64,000 nt of DNA, from NCBI GenBank assembly GCA_020744425.1, contig JAGMUV010000009.1, forward strand, positions 806,001-870,000, given 5' to 3'. Below are positions 54,304 to 64,000 of this stretch, piece by piece. Every line of letters begins with the position of its first letter. The first letter of the stretch is position 1. The notes beneath the pieces were generated by a model. That model did not search any database. It saw nothing but the letters and a program-made list of their open reading frames with translations, and had not been told where the DNA came from. The translations under genes were made by a program, and so were the position numbers. Origin of the DNA: Dactylonectria macrodidyma. Lineage: Eukaryota; Ascomycota; Sordariomycetes; Hypocreales; Nectriaceae.

Positions 54304-56973
54304 CAAGGCAGAGATGAGGTGAGATAAGATGAGACTAGTCGATCTCGTAAGTCTTCTCGATCGCAACTCTAAGATGGAAAGAGAAAAGGTCAAAAACAGT
54401 CCTAGTCCTATACAGAACTGGGTTGAAAATGTCAAGACGGAGTGAAAAGCCACCCCTGGGAATCCTGTAAGTCTGTTTTTTTCTCCGCAAACTACCGAAG
54501 TGTCGCAAAAAATGAAACAAAAAAAGGGCCCTCAGCAGCAGGCGACCAGCGGCTCCGCCATTTATAGTCTGTTCGCCCCTCCAGTTTACGTTACTCAAGT
54601 GCCAACACGTCTCTCATCCCGAATTCGAGCCTGAGCCACAAGAAAACTAAATAAATAAAAAACTAAATATGGACCGGCCCGCTCCCATATCCTCCCCATT
54701 GCCACAAAACCCCACGGGCCCGCGACTCTCGATTGTCCACGTCGATGCCTTTGTGTCGGCCTGTCTCACCTGGGAGCCTGCTAGTTCGATGCGAAGCCCA
54801 TGCATGAATACTTGTGGGTGGACGAGTCAAGCTCCAGTCGATCCCAGCGCAATGGGCCTCCGACATGACAGGAAGAAGAAGAAAAAATTTTGTGACAAAC
54901 GAGTGGAGGAGAGGGGCGTACAGCAACGTAATTGGGTCGCGGCCTAGAGGAAACCCAAAAGACAGAAAATTCATATCATGACAGCAGGCGCAGAAACGCG
55001 ATGGCAGTCATTCTGAAGCTGCTGTGTGTACTGCCTCAAGCGCCGGCCGGCCCCTCGTGCAGATCCATCCGGTGTCCCGCCAGAGCCAGACCGGGGAGGG
55101 TCACCACCGAACTGACCGAGTCGCCTCTCTGTGGGCTTTTGGGCATCAATGCTCCTCGCTTGTGTTTATGAATTTACCCGTTCGCTTCCCACAAGCCTTG
55201 ATACGCACGTAGAACGAAACAAAAAAAAATCAAGTGAAAATTTATTCATCGAATTAACGGCGCAGCAATTGGGGATCTAGGTTGTTCGGGCCCTGGCTTA
55301 TCAGCGCCTCGTGTCCTAAGGATGAGGAGGGGCTATGACTCCTTTGGCGCGTGGGTACTGCAGCTGTGCTGTGCGTTGCGTGCGTTGGGCTCTCGGCGCT
55401 CTGCGGTAGTTGGCTGACAAGTACATGCTGGCATACGTGATCCAGCAGCTGAATGGCTGGTCTCGCTCCCGTTGTGAGACTTTGGGGCAACATGTCGGGA
55501 TGCTCTGGGCCCTGTGTGACTCTTACTGAATGGGCAGCGTTTGCCAGATGGCCAGGTCTGAGTTGGCAACGAACGAAAACAGCAAGACCAAAGCGAATTA
55601 TCGGTGTGTAGTCTCTTGTATTGAAGTGCATCTGCCGAGTGCTGTTCAGCCGCCTCGACTCGTCGTTCAACCCATCAACACGCTTGAGCCTACTTCTCTG
55701 ACCACCCTCACCTGGACATCAATGGCCGGGAGCCCTTCTACTGGACAGAGGTTGAAAATATTGACCTTACCCAAGAGGCTAAAAAAGATGTACACTGCGG
55801 TACTGGTACCCATTGTGTGGTACGAAAGCGTCGCCTAACGGTCACAAACGTCGTCATCTCGCATTTCGCCCATGCTCCAGGGTAGCTGGCAGAGGCATTT
55901 TCACATGGCATTCATGCCATCATTGCGTGACATCAGCGATCAGGGTTGGACGAGAAGCCCTAGGGCTTATTCCAGGATAGGATTTGCGTATCGCAAGAGC
56001 CGGAAAATGATGGGCATTGGATGCACAAGGGTGAGTATCCCGGTCCCGATGTGCATGAAGAGACAATTATGGTGGTCGCGCTCTCGCAGCCGGAGTGGAG
56101 GGGGGATTGGTCCGAGAATGATTCAGTGAGGTATTGATGAGCACCAGTACAAACTTAACTTCTCGAGGGTGGGAGCAAGATGATCATGCCGATTGGGTCG
56201 AGACTTCCCCTCAATCGTTGCACGAGGTTCCTCAGCTTGAAGCAATTGGAGCTGACTCGCACGTAAATCTGACGGAGCTGGCATGACATGATGACACTCC
56301 ATCAAGATGATTGGCATTTTCCTTGGGTGAAACTCAATTCATGAGCCTTGCCCAGCTGGGTCATTGGAGAAGGCACCATATTCCCTACGTACATACGCGA
56401 GCCGATCTGCCATCCCATCGTCTACAGAGTGCATGTGATTTAGATCTCGGCTCAACTCATGCACACACTCACAGCAGCTAGGCGAGAGCATACCGGATCC
56501 AGCCGTCCGTTGAATTCCGGGACTGTGATCTCGTGCGCAAGCCCGGAATTGTGTCATGGCACATTGCGGGGGAGGGTGTTGGTGTGATACGGGGAGAGAC
56601 ATACAACACAACTTTGGAACATGGCATTGGCTAACACGGCATGAGAAATATCAAGGATTCTACTCCGTCGGGAGAAATACGGGACATCAGATTGTATGAT
56701 AGGGTTTTTTATCGACGGATACGCCCATGGGACGGAGTAATTCGTATTTCAACATGATCCGGAAACATGGGCCATAAGTCGAGAGGGGAGACGGGATGCC
56801 CCGCCATTATCCACTCTCGGAGGAGCCACAGTGGCTTGGTAGCGCTGGAGCTTCTGAAACTCCCATGATGTCGTTCCTCTACAGCCACAGCGCGTGTTAA
56901 GCACAGCAACACCAACACCAACATTCAGCCCGGAAGTTATCATCCTCACATCCGGCGCATTCGTACACGTACA

Positions 56974-58843
56974 ATGGTAAGAACATATACTGCCTTAAGG
57001 ATAATTATGGTCGAAACGAATATAACTGACCCTTATAATATAGGCGCCAGATTCAAAACCCCCGAGGCGAAACCGCGGCCGACCGTCAAACGCGTCCAAA
57101 CTCGCCAGCGCGTCTCTTGACCGCCCCGACAACACCCAAGCCGACGTCCAAGAAGCCCGTCACAAGAAGCGAGGACGACCAAAGCGGATCCTTGACGCGA
57201 CAGAGCCTGCGACAGAGCCTGCGCCACCCACGGACGACCAGCCGCGACGGAAGCGCGGCAGACCATCGCTGACAGAGACAACAAACGAGCCTGAAGAGCC
57301 CGCGCCGCCCAAGCGGAAGCGTGGCCGTCCTTCGCTAGACAAGCAGGGCAAGGGGGCAGGAGAACAGGAGCAACCCAATGACGAGGAGGACGATGCACGA
57401 CCGGAAGCGCAGGACGAGGAGCAACCCGAAGAGACCCGATCGAAACCCAAGCGAGGCCGGAAGCGCGCACAACTAGACCAGCAACAGCCCGAAGCTGCTG
57501 CGGAGGAGGAGCCCAGTAGGAAGCGAGGGCGACGAGCTCGAACGGCACGGGGATCTCAGCAAGGGGGAGAGGGAGAGGAGGAGCAGCAACCTCCGGAGGA
57601 ACAAGAGGAGGAGCAGGAGGGAGATCGCGAACAGCCCCGGCGAAAGAAATCACGCCGATCACTGCGCGACATCCCACACGAAGACGCCCATAACAAGGGC
57701 AACAAGCCGGGGCGGACCAAGAAGCGTGAGAAGCAACCGGATATTGATGCAACAGACGTAGAAAACCGGGACGAGAGCCAGCCAAAGAAGAAGCGCGGTC
57801 GACCGTCAGGGGCGAGGAACTCTACAGGGCAAGCCGAGAAGCCAGCCAAGTCTCGTCCATCTAAAGACACCAACGAAGAGCAAGACCAGCAGGATCAGCA
57901 AGAAACCACCGCCAAACCAAAGGGTCGCCGTCGTCGCTCCAGCCAAACTGCACCGCCCTCAGACGACGACGACGACGACGACGACGCGCCCCCATCACCA
58001 CCAAAGCCTTGGCTCCACGTCGCCTCGCACACCAAGCGTGTGCGTTCCTCGACCATCGCCTCCAAGTGGACGCCGCTCTCCGGGGCCTCGCTGCCCACGG
58101 CCTCGGCCATCCTCGCGCTCGCCCACCAGCCCATCCTGCAGCGCACCGCCGCCACGCGCCAGCGCCGCGAGCACGCCGAGGCCGCCCTGCACCTCGTCTC
58201 CCGCCGCGTCTCCCGCAAGCTCGCCCGCGGCCTGCCCTTCCCCCCGTCCTCCGCCGCCGGTGTTCGGCCCGGCCGGCCCCAAGCCAACGCCGACAGCGGC
58301 CGCGCTGCCGAGCTCGACTTTGAGAGCGTGCTCGACGGCTGTGCCGCCCTCGAGCGCCAGCTGGGGCCCGCACTGCACGCCGTCGACCTGTTGAGGGTTG
58401 AGCGTAAGAAGATGGAGCGCGAGTTGGAGCGCGACTACGAGGAATTAAGAGGGCTCGAGGCCAGCGCGAGGGCTCAGAAGAGGGAGCGCAAGGAGCAGAT
58501 GAAGAAAGCGCACGTTCTCGCGCCGACAGTACAGCCAGCGCCGCAGGAAATCCAGCAACGATCCGTCATCACCGCCGCCGCCTCATCCGGTAACGTCTTC
58601 AAGGTAATAACCGTCTCGTACATACTGCTACGCACAATACTAACAACATGCCTCCAGGAGATGGCCGACGCCGAGCTCGAGCCCCTCGGACTTCAGCTTG
58701 CCGGCCACGTTGACAGCATCCGCGGCAACCTCCAGCAAGGAGACGGCATTGCCCCGCAGCTTGCGCGCACGCGGGCGGCGCTGCAGGATGTGCTGATGCG
58801 GTACCTAGACCAGAATGCGTACGCGCAGGTGATTCTTGGATAG
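56974..58843 (+). CDS. CENP-Q-like inner kinetochore protein with AT-hooks
   Basis: Three exons give 582 aa: 56974-56976 (ATG only), 57044-58603 and 58658-58843, with introns of 67 and 54 nt. The first exon contributes just the start Met; exon 2 begins APDSKPPRRNRGRPS and stays open for 520 codons without any other ATG before the CENP-Q-like part. Residues 2-310 hold at least five AT-hook-like KRGRPS/KRGRK cores (RNRGRPS, KKRGRPK, RKRGRPS, KRKRGRPS, KKKRGRPS) separated by acidic Glu/Gln-rich spacers, and a poly-Asp run near 307-314. The C-terminal 270 residues form the helical CENP-Q/Fta7-type domain, with a coiled coil near RVERKKMERELERDYEELR. Likely role: chromatin-bound subunit of the CCAN at centromeres. 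The second intron is 54 nt without stops, so retention would insert 18 residues in frame. Confidence 0.83.
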
Positions 58844-59514
58844 ACGGGCGTGGGCAAACCTTTATGAAGCTGTACTTGTACTTGACGTGTAACGAAGGAA
58901 TGAAAGAGATATCAGGATACGGGATGGGATAATACAGGATGAGATGATATGACATAACGTGATGTCTATTGTGATAATACTATGAAGAGCATATCTATCT
59001 CGCAATGAATGACAAGCCGTTTCAGTGGACGAAGCCAGCAAGCTCAACCACTTCCATCTCTACGTCTTACACTAGCTTCACAGAGGTGTCACAATCAAAA
59101 GACTCGCCTCAGGTCACATCAAGCCATCCCCATTAGAAAGGTATGTACACAGAAACATATTTATAGATAATCAACAGCACTCGACCCAACGATGCGGTAA
59201 GGTCCTGCCGGGAACCCTTCCCTTCGAACCACAGAACCCCGTGTCTATCCATCAGAACGCGTTTTCCTTTTCTACCAGTAAGACAAAAGAAAACAGGCTA
59301 TTGGCGCAACGAGTGCACAGCAGAGGCAAGACAGAACAAGATCATGATTCTCATTGAATTGAATTGAAGAAGCAACAAAGGGTTGTCATACATCCAGGAG
59401 AGTATCGTTTCCACAAAATCCGAGGGATTCCTCCTCCACTAGATTTGCCCAACTAGCGCTTACTTGGCCGAGCTGTACAACGATAAGACGTACAAAGGCG
59501 TCCTAGTTAGGCAT
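58844..59514. other. Convergent intergenic region
   Basis: AT-rich 3' flanks of the CENP-Q-like gene and the secreted-protein gene. No gene. Confidence 0.65.
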
Positions 59515-60609
59515 TTATCGGACCAGGCGGGCGAAACCGGTGGGAGCGGCGTAGCCACCAGTGAAGGTGCTGTTGACGGGGTAGGGGACAACGGTGACGG
59601 TAGCCTCAATGGTGGTGGTGGCATCCTCATCATCATCATCGCAGTAGTCCTCATCGTCCTCATCATCCTCATCGTCGTCGCCCGAGGTGCTGGTCTCAGT
59701 GGAGGCAGTGGACTCCTCGGTCTTGGTGCCCTCGCCACCAATGGCAGTGTAGTCGCCGCCGACGGTGACGTAGACGGTAGAGGCAGCAGCGGTAACGGTG
59801 ACGGTGTTGTCTCCGCAAACGCAGGTGGCATCAGCGGTGCTGTCGGGGAGACCGGAGGAGCCCTCGGCGCCGGAAGAACCGTAAACGGGGCTGTTGTTAC
59901 CAGCGGTTGCGGTAGCAGTGCTGTCGGCCTCAACGATGGTCTTGGTGACGGTAGAGGTCTTGGTTCCAGTGGTGGTGGTGGTAGGCTCGGCAGAGGATCC
60001 CTGGCCGTTGCTGCTGCCCTCAGTGTTCTCAGCGTTGACCTCAGAGCAGGGAACGGTGATGGTGGTCTGGACAGTGGATCGGACAGTGGTGGTGGTGACG
60101 CTGGCGTCGGTACCGGTGCCGATGGTGAGGGTGACGGCCTTGTCGGTCACATACTCGCTGACAACGGTGGTAAGCTCGGAGCCGTCATAAGCGGACGAGG
60201 TCTCCTCGGGTGAGGAGTTGCCGGTGCTGATGGGGCCGGTGGTGAGAGGGGCGGTGAGAGTGTAAGCTCCGGTGATACCACCAGTCTGGGCCTTCTCGAT
60301 GACGGAAGAGGAGATGGCGCCGGCCTCGGTGACGGGGCAGACGGTCTCAGTCAGGACAACGGTGTCGGTAACGACAACGACAGTCTTGTCGGTCTCGGGA
60401 AGCTCATCGATGGCGCTGGTCTGGTCCCGGGCGGGGCAGTTGGTGACGGTGGGGGCGCAGCTAGTGATGGTGTGGACTTGGGTGGTGACAACGGTCAGAG
60501 TGGTCAGGCCGGAGTCGGTACCGTTGTATTGTCGGTAGTGCATGTGTCGGGGGTAGGTGTAGGCGTTGGCGGTAGCAACCAAGCCGAGAGCAGCGACAGC
60601 AGACTTCAT
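59515..60609 (-). CDS. Secreted Thr/Ser-rich protein with acidic tract
   Basis: An intronless frame of 364 aa from ATG 60609. MKSAVAALGLVATANAYTYP is a signal peptide with a likely cleavage after ANA. The mature part is Thr/Ser/Val-rich with repeated TVV/TTxT blocks, several Cys pairs (SCAPTVTNCP and TCVCGD), NGT/NST sequons, and a run of Asp/Glu near 322-335 containing YC. It ends VVPYPVNSTFTGGYAAPTGF. There is no hydrophobic GPI-signal tail, so it is probably secreted or wall-associated rather than anchored. Third positions are strikingly C-rich (GTC, ACC), as in highly expressed fungal genes. I do not recognise a catalytic domain. Confidence 0.82.
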   Translation of the reverse strand: MKSAVAALGLVATANAYTYPRHMHYRQYNGTDSGLTTLTVVTTQVHTITSCAPTVTNCPARDQTSAIDELPETDKTVVVVTDTVVLTETVCPVTEAGAISSSVIEKAQTGGITGAYTLTAPLTTGPISTGNSSPEETSSAYDGSELTTVVSEYVTDKAVTLTIGTGTDASVTTTTVRSTVQTTITVPCSEVNAENTEGSSNGQGSSAEPTTTTTGTKTSTVTKTIVEADSTATATAGNNSPVYGSSGAEGSSGLPDSTADATCVCGDNTVTVTAAASTVYVTVGGDYTAIGGEGTKTEESTASTETSTSGDDDEDDEDDEDYCDDDDEDATTTIEATVTVVPYPVNSTFTGGYAAPTGFARLVR

Positions 60610-63600
60610 CTTGAATGTGTGTTTTGGGGAGAGTGCTTGGGGAGTCTTTGGAGAGTTTCGTCTATACGAGGAGTTTCGGGTAAATGTTGTGTAGAAGTCG
60701 ATTCCACAGAAAGCAGCGAGCAAGACACAGTTTTGCTACAGCAGGAGAATGAAGTTGGAATGTGAGAAAACGCTGGTTGCCGTTGGCTAATGTTCGAAGG
60801 ACCGTAATGGCAAAATGCCGTGAAAGAATGGAACAAGTCGTGTAGACTGAGTGATAAAAAAAGAGAGTGTGAGTGTGTAAGACGAGACTGGAGAGAGCAA
60901 GAGCCAAAAGTCGAGGCAGGAGGCGTTAGATATTAAGAGCAAAACGGAGAAGAACTGGCCACTGGGTCGGAGCGGCATGGCGTTTTTAGACTGTTCGACT
61001 TGACCTCGATTCAGGCAGAGGACTCCAGCAACCACAAACACCGGACTGTGCCTTGATGCGAGATGCCAGGATGTTGGATGCTGTGGCCCACCGAAGCAAC
61101 CCCTTGGATTACTGCAAGGACGACATCCCGGTAGCCCTTAATCAAGCGGGTGGCCGAGCGACTCCACTGGGATGCCGGGGTGCCCCCGCCGAGAGCAAAT
61201 GCCTGCGTGTAGGCGTGCGTACTTCGTACGTGTAGTGCTCTCGCTCGTCTGCCATGGATGGAGCCAAGGACCAAGGATGCTGACGATGGATTCTGGATGA
61301 GCCATTGGGTTGTCAGCTCGGCAGTGGATGCGGTGTAGTGGGGGTAGCTTGGCGGGCGGGAAGTGCCCCTCTAAGGACCAAGCAGGCGCTGGACATGGAT
61401 GGTGAGACCATTCTTTTCTCTCACAGGTGCTGAGGCCCGTGTTGATAGCGGACGGTGGTGGATGAGTGGATGAGCGGATGGTACAGAATGGGTGGAGGTT
61501 GTTGATGCTGGACGTTGGAAGACGGGGTTGGCTCCCGGGGTGGCGAGCAAGTTGAAGAGGGGCCCCTGGCGCTTTACCTGAATAGGCTTGGCTCAGGGGA
61601 CGGCGCCTAGGGTGAGACTGGAGCTTGGGGGCTGTGACGGGGGTGGCTTGGGGCTGGGGGCTTTGGAAGGTGCCAGGACCCTTCTGTCTGACCATGTGCT
61701 AGCGGGCGGCTTCAGGCCTCAGCACTGTACAAACCACCAGAACATCTCATTCTGTACGTATCCCCACCCTCAAGGCCTCCCACCAGCTCCCCGAAAGACC
61801 CTGTACTGATACCTACTCGCAGGTAATTACTTGTCATGGTACCGTAATACCCCAGGTAGGCGTTGGGTCAAGGAGCTGTACACAGCATCTTCTACGGAAG
61901 AGCATGCCGGCTTTACGATTGATGTTGGGCAACGCCAAGCCCCGCGTACGGAAAGAATTTGGCATCCCTGGCAAACCTTCACGACTACACGAATCAGAAG
62001 GGGCAGACGAGGCCTTGGGGTACGCGCATTGTGGTGTTTTTGGCTGGTGTTCTTAGCGAGTGAGCGGGTACCTGCGTGTGAAAACCTTCGTTTCCTTCTC
62101 AGCTAACACAGGACGAAGAAAAGAGCAGCGCTGCATAGATCGATGTCACCGATGACCGTTGATCGCCACCGACTTTCAGCTGCAACCTCGCCAATTGGCC
62201 CTTTTCTCCATCGTATTCCTTGTTTGGGTTTCTGGATCTCCATCCACACAGAGGCAAAACCCGACGGTAGGGGCATCAGGAGTGCAGGTGGATCCGCCTT
62301 TAGCGCCACCACGTCAGTCCTTATGCAGGTACCGCACAAAACCTGAGACGCCACGAGGGCCAATCGTTGAGCCCTGCAGCGCCTCCCGAGCTTCCGAACT
62401 GTCTCGCTGGACCTGCAAGCCACACTTGTTTGATGGCTGGAGATATTAGGCACGGCCGCCCCTCTCAGAGTCCAGCAATCATCCAGCAAGGCGTTGAGGG
62501 ACATACGGTTGCAGAATTGTGTGATTGACCGCCGGATCGCCCAACGCCCGTGTTTGAGAAACAAAAATAAAAGGTTCACTGCTTGCATGTGTGATGTGTT
62601 CGATGGCTGAGTTGTCTGCTTGCCTCATTTTTGGTCATGCTCGCGTGTAGACTATTTTCTCACCTCGTGTCGAATTCTGCCACTTCAATGCAAGCTCGCG
62701 TTGCCGCTGGGGTCGGTGAGACTTGGGTTTCCAGCCATCGAGTCTTGGTACTACCGTGTTTCCTGAGCCGATATTGGAAAGATTAAAGCTCGAAAATAAC
62801 ACTGCGCCAAGCTTTGAGTCAAGCATGGCCCATGGGATTCTGTGCCATGGTCATGGTGCAACGCTGACTGCAGGGCCAACTCGACAATGCCAGCCGATGG
62901 CTACTCTAGCTTACCCAATCCATCCGGACTCGCCATGTTGCTTCTAGAGTGCCTCTCCAGGCCTGAGCCTAGCTGCGTGTAACCCACCAACCATCCTCTC
63001 GGGTGATATCAAAAGCCGTTGATTGAGATGAAGCCGCCATCATTTTTCCATATCTCGTCAGCGCCGGAACGCCTGTGGAACAATTCTAAAATAACACGCA
63101 CATTTCTCGCGCTGAAGCGGTCCGAGACATCGGGAGTATGACGGGTCTACCGGTAGTTTGATCACCCGCCGAAGTTTCAGCGCTCAGCTGAAGGATCAAC
63201 GCGGTAGAAACCAGGACTCGGAACTTGATCCGGTCAATCGCAAACCTTACCTGAACGATGCTATATTGAGAATGCTCCGCCACTTTCTCCATTGCCTCAT
63301 CCATCTTCAGGATTTATGCTTGTGCTGATGCTGATGCTGATGCCGATGCTCATTATCTCGATGAAGAACACCGTGGTTCACAATCGGCCCCCGTTAGCGC
63401 CGGCGTTAGCCAAAGTTCTTTACCCTCCGAGACTTCATTCCTAGGTCTGGTGAACCGCCGCTCCCGATCTTAGACGATGCAGATCTCGCCAAACCCACTC
63501 TCCAACGTGCAAGCGAAATCCTCGTGGCGCCGTCCAGTGGTCTGGCACCTGGGGAAAATACCTCTTTCGTCTTCTGGACTCCGATCCGATATTACAGGCC

Positions 63601-63972
63601 GACAGGCAGCTGCTCCATGGCGATCCGGTCCTGGCGCGAAATGATAGTAGCACTTACATTCATTAGCATTTCGGATCTATCATCATTTTCATCGGTCGCC
63701 AAAGTCATCTCGTTCATCTCATCACCTCATCATCCCATTTTTGTCCCGAGCACTCTAATAAATCTCTACTCCGTGTCCCGGACTGCTGAGCCTGTTTATC
63801 CTTTACAGCCTGTGCGCGCCAGCCGCTCTTCGCAACCTCGGGCGGCTCCAAAAATGATTTCATTGATTGAAGCGCTTGGTAGTTGCTAGATTGGGAAATC
63901 ACCTCCCAGGGTTGTTGAGGCTTGGCACCTTCCTTCCGATTCCAACTTTCAACCGTCCAGGTCGTTATCAAA
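60610..63972. other. 3.4 kb region with no convincing gene
   Basis: Upstream region of the secreted-protein gene, then mixed-composition DNA. The longest frames (61138-61695 -, 62103-62588 -, 63524-63889 +) lack family features. A GCTGAT-type repeat lies at 63319-63345. A candidate small minus-strand exon (63304-63251, MDEAMEKVAEHSQYSIVQ then a GTAAGG donor) was seen but no believable gene follows. Confidence 0.5.
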
Positions 63973-64000
63973 ATGGAAGGTACCGAAGGACCTTTTCCGT
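63973..64000 (+). CDS. Possible start of a gene running off the window
   Basis: ATG in the favourable context ATCAAAATGG begins MEGTEGPFP and stays open to the window edge. Only nine codons are visible, so the call rests on start context alone. Confidence 0.25.

Larger units (their letters stand above)
51383..56973. other. 5.6 kb gene-free divergent interval
   Basis: Between divergent starts there is no convincing gene. From about 51.6 to 54.3 kb the plus strand is purine-rich, so the minus strand is pyrimidine-rich, like a very long leader or promoter of the acidic-protein gene. It also holds TGCTG-rich DNA (51880-51935), a GATGC pentamer run, a (TG)16 run and A-runs. Open frames such as 55254-55670 (-) and 56339-56611 (-) have no family features. 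A regulatory or noncoding transcript unit is possible. Confidence 0.5.

Noticed and set aside
55254..55670. 138-codon minus-strand frame
   Set aside because: Composition resembles random translated promoter DNA and there are overlapping frames in other phases.
63086..63304. Minus-strand exon-like MDEAMEKVAEHSQYSIVQ with a GTAAGG donor
   Set aside because: The only in-frame acceptor gives a 53-residue product of no known family.

Overview
This window is nuclear DNA of a filamentous ascomycete, most likely a sordariomycete and probably of the Hypocreales. Four things point there. Coding regions are split by many short introns of about 45-70 nt with GT...AG ends. The gene families are fungal: a Zn2Cys6 regulator, a fused urea amidolyase, a siderophore-type MFS carrier, a DIM-2 DNA methyltransferase, SPC34 and SLD2. 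Two tRNA genes are of eukaryotic type. There is no operon-like packing. The order-level call is inference from general family resemblance.

Layout. 0-7.3 kb: the 5' part of a DUF3405-like Golgi or secretory protein (-), a PQ-loop membrane protein (-), an AIF/FSP1-like flavoprotein (+) and an extended SDR (-). 8.4-17.8 kb: a nitrogen block, with a TamA/DAL81-type Zn2Cys6 regulator (-) divergent from a urea amidolyase (+) across 1.7 kb that carries several GATA-factor sites. 17.8-22.9 kb: a gene-poor accessory stretch holding an 18-bp dispersed motif, a 92-94 bp duplication and three inverted repeats that could fold as hairpins. 22.9-36.3 kb: a GT1 glycosyltransferase, a small Cys-rich protein, a siderophore-type MFS carrier, the mitochondrial ABC exporter Atm1, tRNA-Gln, a cytochrome P450-like gene with Ser in place of the haem-ligating Cys, and a seven-exon flavin monooxygenase. 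37.3-58.8 kb: tRNA-Asn, then a run rich in chromosome-biology genes (dim-2, sld2, a Topors-like RING protein, a FrnE-type DsbA protein, spc34, an acidic protein of unknown function and an AT-hook CENP-Q) that includes a 5.6 kb gene-free, strand-asymmetric interval. 59.5-60.6 kb: a secreted Thr/Ser-rich protein, followed by about 3.4 kb with no convincing gene.

Gene models with introns were assembled by hand by matching GT...AG boundaries to reading frame and family motifs; they need RNA evidence. The most interesting items are the P450-like gene lacking its haem ligand, the regulator/urea amidolyase pair, the hairpin array at 18.86-19.10 kb, the biotin site that depends on the last intron of the urea amidolyase, and the start codon isolated in its own exon in the CENP-Q gene.
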